Positions 24,783 through 31,994 of a stretch of DNA of 64,000 nt are shown here, piece by piece. The position numbers and the translations under genes are program-made. How positions within the stretch are numbered: position 1 is the first letter of the stretch; each line of letters begins with the position of its first letter. The stretch is taken from contig CAWHOS010000010.1 of the NCBI GenBank assembly GCA_963831105.1, positions 124,001 to 188,000 on the forward strand. The letters are read 5' to 3'. This DNA comes from DATFQI01 sp963831105 (GTDB taxonomy: Bacteria; Actinomycetota; Thermoleophilia; Solirubrobacterales; Solirubrobacteraceae). Under the pieces are notes generated by a model. The model saw only the letters and a program-made list of their open reading frames with translations. It was not told the origin of the DNA and made no database searches.

Positions 24783-24847
24783 GCCGCCGCTCCCAGGGCC
24801 GGTAGGCTCAGGCGCATCGTGGACCCGCATGCCAAGGAGTGCTCGGA

Positions 24848-25345
24848 ATGGCCTCGGAACGCTTCGTCGCCGCGCTGACGGCGCAGATCGCCCGCGAGTT
24901 CGCGGCGGCGCACCAGTACGTCGCGATCGGCAACTACTACTCGGCCGAGACCTTCCCGCAGCTCTCGGGGTTCTTCTACGCCCAGGCAGAGGAGGAGCGC
25001 GAGCACGCGATGAAGATGGTCAACTACCTGATCGACCGCGGGGTCCAGCCCGACATCGGCGGCGTCGAGTCGCCGCGGGGCAGCTTCGGCGACCACGTCG
25101 AGCCGATCCGGGTCGCGCTCGAGCAGGAGCGCGGGGTCACGATCAAGATCAGCGAGCTGTTCGAGATCGCCCGCGAGACGCGCGACTACGCGAGCGAGCA
25201 GTTCATGCAGTGGTTCCTCGAGGAGCAGGTCGAGGAGGAGGCCGCGATGGGCGACCTGCTCGCGGTCGCCGAGCGCACCGTCTCCGTGCCGATGCTGCTC
25301 GAGGAGTACCTCGCCCGCGACAAGCCGGGCGCGCGTCCGGAGTGA
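24848..25345 (+). CDS. ftn: ferritin (non-heme, bacterial type)
   Basis: A 165-residue four-helix protein with ferritin diiron ligands: Glu in QIAREFAAAHQYVAIGNYY, EEEREHAMKM (Glu and His), and EEQVEEEAAMGDLL; no haem-binding Met pattern of bacterioferritin is evident. It stores iron as ferric mineral in a 24-mer shell. AAGGAG precedes ATG 24848, nine bases downstream of a longer alternative start. Iron uptake genes lie 15 kb away; an iron-box-like sequence lies just after the gene at 25378. Confidence 0.93.
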   Translation: MASERFVAALTAQIAREFAAAHQYVAIGNYYSAETFPQLSGFFYAQAEEEREHAMKMVNYLIDRGVQPDIGGVESPRGSFGDHVEPIRVALEQERGVTIKISELFEIARETRDYASEQFMQWFLEEQVEEEAAMGDLLAVAERTVSVPMLLEEYLARDKPGARPE

Positions 25346-25357
25346 TCGTCGACGGCT

Positions 25358-25403
25358 GACTCCGGCCGGGCTCACAGTTAGGTGAGCCTAACAAACCGGA
25401 GTC
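25358..25403. terminator. nested hairpin between convergent genes, containing a DtxR-like box
   Basis: Outer stem GACTCCGG (25358-25365) with CCGGAGTC (25396-25403); inner stem GGCTCAC (25369-25375) with GTGAGCC (25382-25388). It lies between the ferritin stop and the stop of the YcnI gene and suits a two-way terminator. The same bases include TTAGGTGAGCCTAAC (25378-25392), which agrees with the DtxR/IdeR consensus core at 14 of 15 positions. Whether iron regulation acts here is unclear. Confidence 0.55.
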
Positions 25404-25422
25404 CAGCGGTCGGATATGCCTG

Positions 25423-25968
25423 CTACGCGCCTGCGGAGCGGCGTGCGGCGGTGGCGGGCGCGAGCAACTTGACCCGCGGCGCCGGCGTGTCGGCGCCGGG
25501 CGCGCCCGTCCAGGCGACCCGCTCGCCGCCGCGGTAGGTCTGGTACGCGCGGAAGGTCAGGAAGGAGCCAGGCTCGCCCTCGGGCACCTGGACCGAGATC
25601 GGGAACTCCTCGAACTGGTCGGGCTTGATGATCCCGCCCTTCTTGCGGTTGCCCGTCCAGGTGACGCGCGAGATCTGCTCGGTGATCTTCAGGCCCTCGC
25701 GCTCGACGGGCCGGTCGAGCTTCTCGCGGTGGATCTTCACCTTCCAGCCCTGGACCTTCTTGTAGGAGAGCGTGTAGAAGCCGTCCGGGAACCGGACGTC
25801 GACCTTCACCGTCCCCTTGTCGTCGCGCTCGTTCGGCACGCGCACGGTCATGACCTGGAACGCGCCGGCCGTGGCCTCGCGCGGGTTGACCGTGACGTGC
25901 GCCTGCGCGGCTGCCGGCGCCGCGAGCACGGCGGCGGCCGTCGCGGCCGCCAGGACGGATCTGGACAT
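25423..25968 (-). CDS. ycnI: YcnI-family (DUF1775) copper-binding exported protein
   Basis: A 181-residue exported protein: signal peptide ending AAAQA, so the mature protein would begin HVTVNPREA. The N-terminal His is the copper ligand in YcnI proteins. The domain continues FQVMTVRVPNERDDKGTVKVDV, ITEQISRVTWTG, FEEFPISVQVP and ends without an obvious membrane anchor. Last gene of the copper cluster; GGGGAG precedes ATG 25968. Likely a copper chaperone outside the membrane that works with the CopC/CopD proteins. Confidence 0.88.
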   Translation of the reverse strand: MSRSVLAAATAAAVLAAPAAAQAHVTVNPREATAGAFQVMTVRVPNERDDKGTVKVDVRFPDGFYTLSYKKVQGWKVKIHREKLDRPVEREGLKITEQISRVTWTGNRKKGGIIKPDQFEEFPISVQVPEGEPGSFLTFRAYQTYRGGERVAWTGAPGADTPAPRVKLLAPATAARRSAGA

Positions 25969-25988
25969 GTGGACTCCCCTCGTGGTGT

Positions 25989-26339
25989 TCATCGGATGCG
26001 GAAGGACCAGGTCCTCGAGAGCACGTGGCCGTCGCGGCTGAGCCAGCGGACCGTGGCCGAGTGGCGGCCCGAGCGGCTCGAGCGCAGCCGGGCCCGGACC
26101 TGCCGACCGCGGTCGGCGAGCGCGCCGTCGCCGCGGCTGACCTTGCTGCCGTTGCGCTTGACGACGAGCGTGGCGTCGCTGACGCGGCCCTCGAAGAAGA
26201 CCTTCACGACGCTGAGCGAGCGCGAGACGGTGCTGCCGGCGCGCGGGCTCGTGTGATCGATGCCGGTGTGGGCGGCCGCGCTCGCCGGGAGCACGAGCGC
26301 GGCGCACGCGACGGCGACGGCGACGGGACGGCGCCTCAT
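25989..26339 (-). CDS. CopC-like small exported protein
   Basis: A 116-residue protein: signal peptide (PVAVAVACAALVLPASAAA) followed by HTGIDHTSPRAGSTVSRSL, a CopC-like beginning with a His at the mature N terminus, then VKVFFEGRVSDATLVVKRNG and WLSRDGHVLSRTWSFRIR, matching the last strands of the CopC beta-sandwich. It is shorter and more divergent than the CopC part of the neighbouring fusion. Its ATG overlaps the upstream YcnI stop (ATGA), and AGGAGGTGG precedes it. Confidence 0.75.
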   Translation of the reverse strand: MRRRPVAVAVACAALVLPASAAAHTGIDHTSPRAGSTVSRSLSVVKVFFEGRVSDATLVVKRNGSKVSRGDGALADRGRQVRARLRSSRSGRHSATVRWLSRDGHVLSRTWSFRIR

Positions 26340-27068
26340 GCGGCCACCTCCTCGCGCCGCGACGAGGAGGCGCCGCGGCGCGCCGCGGCGAGCGCAGCGA
26401 GGGCCGCGATCAGTGCGAGCGCGCCCAGAACGACGGCGACGATCGACAGCGTGTCGCTCCCGCCCTCGTCGCCGGACGACGCGGCGGGGGCGCTCGCGGG
26501 CGGCTGCTCCGAGCCGCTCCCGGCGGTGGCGGCCGGGGCGCCGTGCCCGCCGCCGGCGCTGCCGTCCTCGAGCGTGACGACCGGCGCGGGCTCGTCGGCG
26601 TCCTCGGGGCCGATCCAGCGCACGACCTGGCCGTCGTCGTAGGTCTGGAGCGCCTTGAAGGTCAGCTTGTCGCCGGCCTTGCCCTCGGGCATCTTCAGCG
26701 AGAGCCCGAAGTCCTGGAACTCGCCGGGCGCGACCACGCCCTCCTTGCCGTCGCCGGTCCAGGTGATGCGCGACACCTGCGTGTCGGACTTCAGCCCCTC
26801 GCCGGTGTCGATCGGCTCGTCCGCCTTCGAGCGGGTCACCTCGACCTTCCAGCCGGGGACCGGCTCGTACGACGCGGCGATGAAGCCGGGCGGGAGCTGG
26901 ACGTCGACCTTGGTGGTGCCGGCGTCGTCGCGCTCGTTGGGCACGCGGACGTCGAGCCGGGTGAACCCGCCCGCGGGGGCGGTGTCCGGCTGCACCGTGA
27001 CGTGGGCCTGCGCGGCGGCGGGTGCGAGCAGCAGCGCGGCGAGCGCCGCGAGCGATCGGTCTGCGCAC
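26336..27068 (-). CDS. second YcnI-family (DUF1775) protein with C-terminal membrane anchor (frameshift in signal peptide)
   Basis: About 243 residues. GTG 27068 has AAGGAGG eight bases upstream and starts a signal peptide (SLAALAALLLAPAAAQA then HVTVQPDTA) only if one base near 27058 is skipped; the frame is then open to 26336. The domain carries GGFTRLDVRVPNERDDAGTTKVDV and SDTQVSRITWTGDGKEG, followed by a Ser/Ala-rich spacer and one membrane helix (LSIVAVVLGALALIAALAALAA) with a basic tail. This is the full-length YcnI layout, so it probably stays at the membrane near the CopD permease. Confidence 0.8.
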
Positions 27069-27082
27069 GATGGATGCCTCCT

Positions 27083-28855
27083 TCATTCGATCGGGACCGT
27101 GTAGGTGGTGCGGAGCTCGTCGAAGTCGCTGACGCGCGCGACGAGCTCGAGGCGCCAGTCGCCCGCCGGGGCGAGCGCGGCGGCGCCGACGACGTAGTGG
27201 CCGGGCCCGGCCTTGGTGGCCTCGAGCCTGATCGGCTCGATGCCTCGGTCGGGCAGCGAGGCCTCGAAGCGGAGCTCCTTCGGCGCGTCGTACTGGCGCC
27301 CGTCGGAGCGGTCGAAGAGGTAGACGTGGATCTCGTTGGCGCCCGCGCGGGCCGGCTCGACGGTCAGCTCGGCGCGCGCCGGGCCGAGGTCGGCGGAGCC
27401 GGAGAACGGGCCCGCGGAGACGGCCGTGGCCGGGGGATAGCCGGCGAGCGCGCCGGTGACGGCGAGCGCGGCGACGCCGAGCGCCACCTCGGCCCGCAGC
27501 GTCCGCCGCAGCAGCACGCCCGCGCCGCCGGGTGAGCTCCCCTCGCGGGCCGCGGCCGCGAGCCGCGGGAGGGTCCGCCGGCGGTTGAGCGCGCCGAGCC
27601 CGAGCAGCACGATCACGAGCGCGGCCTTGATCGCGACCGCGCGGCCGAAGGGCTCGTCCCAGAGGTCGTCCACGGCGCCGAGCTCGAGCAGCGACTGGGC
27701 GATCCCGCCGGCCAGCAGCAGGGCGACCGCGACCAGCGCGAGCCCGGAGAAGCGCCCGAGCGTCGCCGACAGGACGCGCGTGCGCTCCGCCGGCTCGAGC
27801 CGGCGCGTCGCGGCCGGCAGCGCCGCGACGAGCACGGCGAGGCCGCCGATCCACGCGCCCGCGGCGAGCACGTGCAGCGCGTTGGCGGGCAGCAGGACGG
27901 CGACGGGGTCCTGCACGCCGGCGTGGCCGCCGAGCCCCGGGAGCAGTGCGAGCGCGGCGACCGGCACGGCCAGCGCCCAGGTCCGCGGCCCCGGGCCCGG
28001 GAGCGCGCTCCCCGCCGCGCCGACCGTGGCCGGCCGGAGCGCCGGCAGGGCCTGCGGGCGGATCGCGGCGAACAGCCCGATCAGCGCCCACGCGATCGCG
28101 CCGAGCCCCCAGACGACGCCGAAGCGCGTGTCGAGCACGTCGCGCATGCCGCCGAGCGCGGACCACAGCGAGCTGCCCTCGGCCGTCGCGGCCTGCAGCG
28201 CCAGCGCCGCGACCGCCGCGAGCGCGCCGGCGGCGGCCGACACGAGCAGCAGGGTTCGCGAGCGGGCGGCGAAGGCCGCGGCGGCACCGCCCCAGCGGGG
28301 CTCGGCGCCGGCCGTCGCGCGCAGCCCGGGGAGCCAGACGAGGATCAGCACGGCGAGCACCCCGAGCGCGAGCGCGATCGCCCCGTACTCGACGGCGCGC
28401 GCCACGCCGAACGCGACCGACGTCACGGGTCCGGCCTTCTGGTCGCCGAGCAGGTCGGCGACGCTCGCCGGCGGCGCGGCCGCCTCCTTGCCGACGCTGA
28501 ACACGAAGCCCCCGCTGACCGGGTGCGAGTCGGCCGAGACGACGCGGTAGGTGACGGTGTAGCCGCCATCCTCCACGCCGTCGCGCAGCCGGATCGCGAC
28601 CTCGTCGTCGCGGCCGCGCGGGTGGAACGGCTCGCCCTGCTGGACCTGGGCGCCGTCGGCGCCGAAGACACGGACCGCGCCGAAGGCGATCTCGACCGGC
28701 TCGCTGAAGCGCAGCACGACCTGCCCGGGCGCGCGCTCGGTCACCGCGCCGCGCTCGGGCGAGGTGCCCTCGAGCAGGGCGTGCGCCTGCGCGGGCGCGG
28801 CCACCGCCAGCGTGGCGGCGAGCGCGGCGAGCAGCGTGCGCGCGGCCCGGATCAC
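27083..28855 (-). CDS. CopC-CopD fusion, copper import protein
   Basis: A 590-residue protein. A signal peptide ends APAQA; the mature protein starts HALLEGTSPERG, so the N-terminal His copper ligand is kept, and VVSADSHPVSGGF supplies the second CopC ligand region (to about residue 125). About eight membrane helices of CopD follow (residues 145-460), then an outside domain of about 120 residues as in YcnJ (DLGPARAELTVEPARAG ... TYTVPIE). Such fusions bind copper outside and pass it across the membrane. GTG 28855 overlaps the upstream stop by four bases. Confidence 0.9.
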   Translation of the reverse strand: MIRAARTLLAALAATLAVAAPAQAHALLEGTSPERGAVTERAPGQVVLRFSEPVEIAFGAVRVFGADGAQVQQGEPFHPRGRDDEVAIRLRDGVEDGGYTVTYRVVSADSHPVSGGFVFSVGKEAAAPPASVADLLGDQKAGPVTSVAFGVARAVEYGAIALALGVLAVLILVWLPGLRATAGAEPRWGGAAAAFAARSRTLLLVSAAAGALAAVAALALQAATAEGSSLWSALGGMRDVLDTRFGVVWGLGAIAWALIGLFAAIRPQALPALRPATVGAAGSALPGPGPRTWALAVPVAALALLPGLGGHAGVQDPVAVLLPANALHVLAAGAWIGGLAVLVAALPAATRRLEPAERTRVLSATLGRFSGLALVAVALLLAGGIAQSLLELGAVDDLWDEPFGRAVAIKAALVIVLLGLGALNRRRTLPRLAAAAREGSSPGGAGVLLRRTLRAEVALGVAALAVTGALAGYPPATAVSAGPFSGSADLGPARAELTVEPARAGANEIHVYLFDRSDGRQYDAPKELRFEASLPDRGIEPIRLEATKAGPGHYVVGAAALAPAGDWRLELVARVSDFDELRTTYTVPIE

Positions 28856-29508
28856 CAGGCCTCCGCGGGCTCCGAGCCCTCGCCGGCGTCACGCCGCCGG
28901 CGCAGGAGGAAGACGCCGATGCAGAGCACGATCAGCACTGCGGCCGAGATCCAGATCAGGCCCGTCGGCAGGCCGCCGCCGGGCAGCGGCACCCAGTCCA
29001 GGGTCCCGGCGATCTGCCCTTGCGCGCCGCCGACCGTGATCGGGACCTTCCAGTCGAAGATGTGGGCACGCGCGTCCTCGTCCTTGACCTGCGGCGGCTT
29101 GGACTGGCTCATCCAGTGCATGCGGTGGTCGTGCCACTCGAACCGCCCGCTGCGGCTGAGCTCCTTCCAGCGCGGCGTCTCGGCCAGGCCGGAGGGCACC
29201 TTCACCTCCCCGTAGCGGTCGTCGTTGAGGTAGTAGGCCTCGGAGTTCGTGTTGACCTCGACGGTCCCGTCGGCGAGCACGCGGGCGTACGGCTCGCCCT
29301 GGTAGCCCTCGACCACGACGGGCTCGCCGCTCGTGTTGTGCAGCTCGAGCCGGTCGTCGTAGTTGAGGACGCTGACGGTCACGCCGTCGGTCTCGGGCGT
29401 GACCGCCGTGACCTCGGAGCGCATGTTGGGATTGCCTTCGTGGGCGAGCGCGAGCGGCGCACCGGCCAGCAGGAGGGCGGCGGCCGCGGCGCCGATGAGG
29501 GTCCGCAT
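28852..29508 (-). CDS. membrane-anchored exported protein with HDHRMHWM motif, copper cluster
   Basis: A 218-residue protein: signal peptide (LIGAAAAALLLAGAPLALA) with the mature N terminus HEGNPNMRS, an outside domain, then a C-terminal membrane helix (LIWISAAVLIVLCIGVFLL) and a charged tail. The outside domain holds FEWHDHRMHWMSQ, three His and two Met close together, a likely copper site. First of the coupled copper genes; GGGAGG precedes ATG 29508 and its stop overlaps the CopCD start. I know no name for it; its place suggests delivery of copper to CopCD or a cuproenzyme. Confidence 0.8.
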   Translation of the reverse strand: MRTLIGAAAAALLLAGAPLALAHEGNPNMRSEVTAVTPETDGVTVSVLNYDDRLELHNTSGEPVVVEGYQGEPYARVLADGTVEVNTNSEAYYLNDDRYGEVKVPSGLAETPRWKELSRSGRFEWHDHRMHWMSQSKPPQVKDEDARAHIFDWKVPITVGGAQGQIAGTLDWVPLPGGGLPTGLIWISAAVLIVLCIGVFLLRRRRDAGEGSEPAEAW

Positions 29509-29615
29509 CGGACCTCCCTTCGTCGTCGGGAACGGGTGCGGGAGGGGGGCCGCGGCTCGTCGCCGACGCCGCACGACGGCGCGCTCGAGCGCGCCGGGAG
29601 GGCTTCAGGCGAGGA

Positions 29616-29924
29616 TCAGGCGGCCGCGGGCGCGGGCGGGCCGCGCAGCAGGCGCGTGCTGCGCTCGAGCAGCGAGGCGAGCGGGCGCTCGCGCAACCGG
29701 GCCCAGGTCTGGCGCGCGGCGCGCGGCCGCGGCGCCGCCGGGACGGCGCGCCGGGCGAGGATCCGCTCCTCGCCGATGAAGCGGCCGCTCAGCAGCAGGC
29801 CGGTGAGGAACAGCAGCGGGCCGCCGTAGAGGACGAGCTCGAAGGACCCGGTGGCGCCCATCACGGCAGCCAGCAGCACCGCGGCGGCGGCAAGCAGCAT
29901 CAGCGCACGGCGCTCGGCCCTCAC
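29616..29924 (-). CDS. small two-helix membrane protein, unknown function
   Basis: About 102 residues from GTG 29924 (start uncertain; the frame is open to 29966). Two hydrophobic segments (MLLAAAAVLLAAVMGATG and LVLYGGPLLFLTGLLLSG) are followed by a basic tail (RRAVPAAPRPRAARQTWARLRE). It precedes the copper cluster on the same strand with a gap of about 107 bases in which I see no clear operator. It may belong to that operon or stand alone. Confidence 0.5.
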   Translation of the reverse strand: MRAERRALMLLAAAAVLLAAVMGATGSFELVLYGGPLLFLTGLLLSGRFIGEERILARRAVPAAPRPRAARQTWARLRERPLASLLERSTRLLRGPPAPAAA

Positions 29925-30030
29925 GGCGGGCAAGGTAGCGGATCGGGTCTCGACGGCGCGCCGCACCGAACACGCGTCCAGAGGGGGTCATCCCGTTCAA
30001 GGGCCCGGCCGATAGGCGTGTTCAGACGAT

Positions 30031-30116
30031 CAGATCGTCAAGGGCAAACTCGTCGTGAGGCGAGGACGCAAAGCCAGAGGTCTCGCTGGACGCGAGATGG
30101 CTCGGCCACCGATCTC
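30031..30116 (+). promoter_or_regulatory. class I cyclic-di-GMP riboswitch (GEMM-I)
   Basis: The core sequences of the GEMM-I riboswitch are present: AAGGGCAAAC (30040-30049) and GGACGCAAAGCC (30064-30075). Between them CTCGTC-GTGA-GGCGAG forms the first hairpin with a GNRA tetraloop; TCTCGC-tggac-GCGAGA forms the second; the closing stem is AGATCG (30032-30037) with CGATCT (30110-30115), and CGGCCACCGAT has the expected 3' form. It ends 39 bases before the start codon of the secreted protein at 30155. The 3' strand GATCTCC can alternatively pair with the ribosome binding site (AGGAGG, 30141-30146), which would make ligand binding turn translation on; that direction is inference. Confidence 0.88.
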
Positions 30117-30154
30117 CAGCTCATCGGTTCGCTTTGCACAAGGAGGTGCCCGCA

Positions 30155-30496
30155 ATGTCCATGCTTCGCAAGATCGCCACGTTCGGCACGGCCGCCGTCG
30201 TCGCGCTCACCCTGTCCGCCGCCCCGGCGTCGGCCAAGCAGCCGCCCAAGGGCCCGTTCGACTACTACGCCCAGCTCGACTGCGGCTCGGGCGTGATGGA
30301 GGTCGGCTCGGGCAGCGACCTGTGGTCGACGTTCGTCGACCTCGAGACCGGTCGCAAGTACAAGCCGATCGCCTGGGACGTCTCTGGCGAGGGCTTCGTC
30401 GTCAAGGAGACGCGCTCCGAGCCCAAGAAGCACAGCGTCGCCTGCGCGTACGACGACGGCGTGGCGAAGGGCACGGTCACCGTCAAGAAGGCGTAG
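30155..30496 (+). CDS. small secreted protein under c-di-GMP riboswitch control
   Basis: A 113-residue protein with a signal peptide (TFGTAAVVALTLSAAPASA, cleavage before KQPPKGP) and an 80-residue mature domain rich in strands: FDYYAQLDCGSGVMEVGSGSDLWS, TGRKYKPIAWDVSGEGF, HSVACAYDDGVAKGTVTV. Two cysteines (in LDCGS and VACAY) could form one disulfide. AGGAGG lies eight bases before ATG 30155. I recognise no family. Control by c-di-GMP suggests a role in surface attachment, matrix, motility or development. Confidence 0.85.
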   Translation: MSMLRKIATFGTAAVVALTLSAAPASAKQPPKGPFDYYAQLDCGSGVMEVGSGSDLWSTFVDLETGRKYKPIAWDVSGEGFVVKETRSEPKKHSVACAYDDGVAKGTVTVKKA

Positions 30497-30513
30497 CGCT
30501 AGCGTCCGCCGCC

Positions 30514-31313
30514 GTGGACATCCGGTTCACGGCGGCGCACCGCGGCGGCTCCGGCGAGCCGCTCCTGCTGCTGCACGGCTTCACGGACACGTGGCGCACG
30601 TGGGAGCTGGTGCTGCCCGCGCTGGAGCGCCGCCACGACGTGCTCGCCCCGACGCTGGCGGGCCACGCCGGCGGGCCCGCCCTCGGCGACGGCCCGCCCG
30701 ACGGCGCGGTGCTCGCCGCCGTCGAGCGCGCGATGGACGAGGCCGGCTTCGAGACCGCGCACGTCGCGGGCAACTCGCTCGGCGGCTACCTCGCCCTCAA
30801 GCTCGCCGAGCGCGGTCGCGCCCGCAGCGTCGTGGCGCTCGCGCCGGGCGGCGGCTGGGCGGCGGGCGACGACTCCTACCTGGAGACGCTCGCGCACTTC
30901 GACACGATGCAGGAGCAGCTCCGAGCGCATGGCGCCGCAGGCCGATGCGATCCTCGCCACCCCTGACGGCCGCCGCCGCGCCGCGGCGCTGATGGCCGAG
31001 CAGTGGGAGCACATCCCGCCGGAGCTGCTGGCCCACCTGTGGCACGGCGTCGTGGCGTGCCGGGGCATGGGCGCGCTCAACGACGCACGCCCGCCGCAAC
31101 GGCTGGCCGCTCGACCCCGAGCGGATCACCTGCCCGCTGCGGATCGTCTGGGGCACCGCGGACCGCCTGCTGCCGTGGCCGCGCGCCGCCGAGCGCTACC
31201 GCGCGATGTTCCCGCAGGCGGACTGGGTCGAGCTCGACGGGGTCGGCCACGGGCCGCAGCTCGACGTGCCGCTGCCGGCCTCCCAGCTGATCCTGGGCTT
31301 CACCGCGCCCTAG
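30514..31313 (+). CDS. alpha/beta hydrolase (two frameshifts)
   Basis: About 265 residues: LLLLHGFTDTWRTWELVLPAL (oxyanion His-Gly), nucleophile elbow AGNSLGGYLAL, an Asp in the strand RIVWGTADRLLPWPRA and the catalytic His in DGVGHGPQLD. The frame changes near 30925 and 31090, each as one extra base, and all catalytic elements are kept across the breaks. GTG 30514 is taken as start. Its TAG (31311-31313) overlaps the probable TetR stop in a shared CTAG. Substrate unknown. Confidence 0.75.
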
Positions 31314-31912
31314 GCGCTGCAGCGCGCCGATCCCGCCGCCGATGAACACGAGCGCGCGGTCGAGCGCCTCGAGCGCCCGCTGCTGGTCGCCGGGCTCGAC
31401 GTCGCGGCCGAGCAGCTCGAACACCGTGATCGTGGCGGCGGCGGCCATGCGCGGCTCGAGCGCCTCCACGTCCATGCCCAGGTCGGTCGCGAACGCGCGG
31501 GCGAGCACGTCCTGCGTGCGCAGCATGTAGTGGCGCTCGCGTGCGCGCAGGCCCTCGTCGGCGTCGATCACCTCGCGCCGGCGGCGGATGTCCGCCGGCG
31601 GCTCCATGGCCCTGCTCGACCACCGCTGGGATCCACGCCCGCAGCGTGTCGGCGGCCGTCTCGCCCGGCGGCGCGGTCCTCGAGCCGCCGCTCGAACTCG
31701 GCCATCTGGACGTCGGCGTAGGGGAACGCGAGGTCCTCCTTGGCCGGGAAGTAGCCCGACACGGTGCGCGGCGAGACGTCGGCCGCCTCGGCGATCTGGG
31801 GGATCGTGGTGTCGTGGAACCCCTGGCGCGCGAACAGCTCGAGCGCGGCCTCCGCGATCGCCTTCCGTGTTCGCTCACGCTTGCGCTCGCGCAGCCCCGT
31901 GGACTCGTCCAT
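31310..31912 (-). CDS. TetR-family repressor of the MMPL pump (frameshifted)
   Basis: About 199 residues. The DNA-binding domain is intact: RKAIAEAALELFARQGFHDTTIPQIAEAADVSPRTVSGYFPAKEDL. The ligand domain is split by frame changes near 31667 and 31610, each one extra base (TAADTLRAWIPAVVEQ; EPPADIRRRREVIDADEGLRARE; DALE.. RALVFIGGGIGAL). One more extra base near the end would give a TAG at 31310-31312 sharing CTAG with the hydrolase stop; without it the frame runs on to 31077, which is improbable. Start ATG 31912. Divergent from the MMPL gene with a palindrome between them, so it most likely represses that pump. Confidence 0.75.
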
Positions 31913-31931
31913 GCTCCTCGACGCCGAGTTT

Positions 31932-31987
31932 ATTGCATCTGTTGCAAACATGCAACCCTTGCAATTCTGGCGTTGCGGCACTAGCCT
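31932..31987. promoter_or_regulatory. TetR operator and leaderless MMPL promoter
   Basis: Nested palindrome: outer arms ATTGCA (31932-31937) and TGCAAT (31960-31965), inner arms GTTGCA and TGCAAC (31941-31956). A promoter for the MMPL gene fits over it: TTGCAA (31959-31964), 17 bases, TAGCCT (31982-31987), with ATG 31995 seven bases later. Repressor bound to the palindrome would cover this -35. Confidence 0.7.
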
Positions 31988-31994
31988 GCGGCGC

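Noticed and set aside
25989..28892. A 967-residue minus-strand frame covering the copper genes
   Set aside because: Only its last 116 residues (CopC-like) are real; the rest is out of frame relative to CopCD and YcnI.
29997..30015. Sigma-28/WhiG-type promoter before the riboswitch (TTCAAG and GCCGATAG)
   Set aside because: The -10-like string is good, but the TTCAAG lies only about five bases upstream instead of about fifteen, so the pair is not a valid promoter as read.
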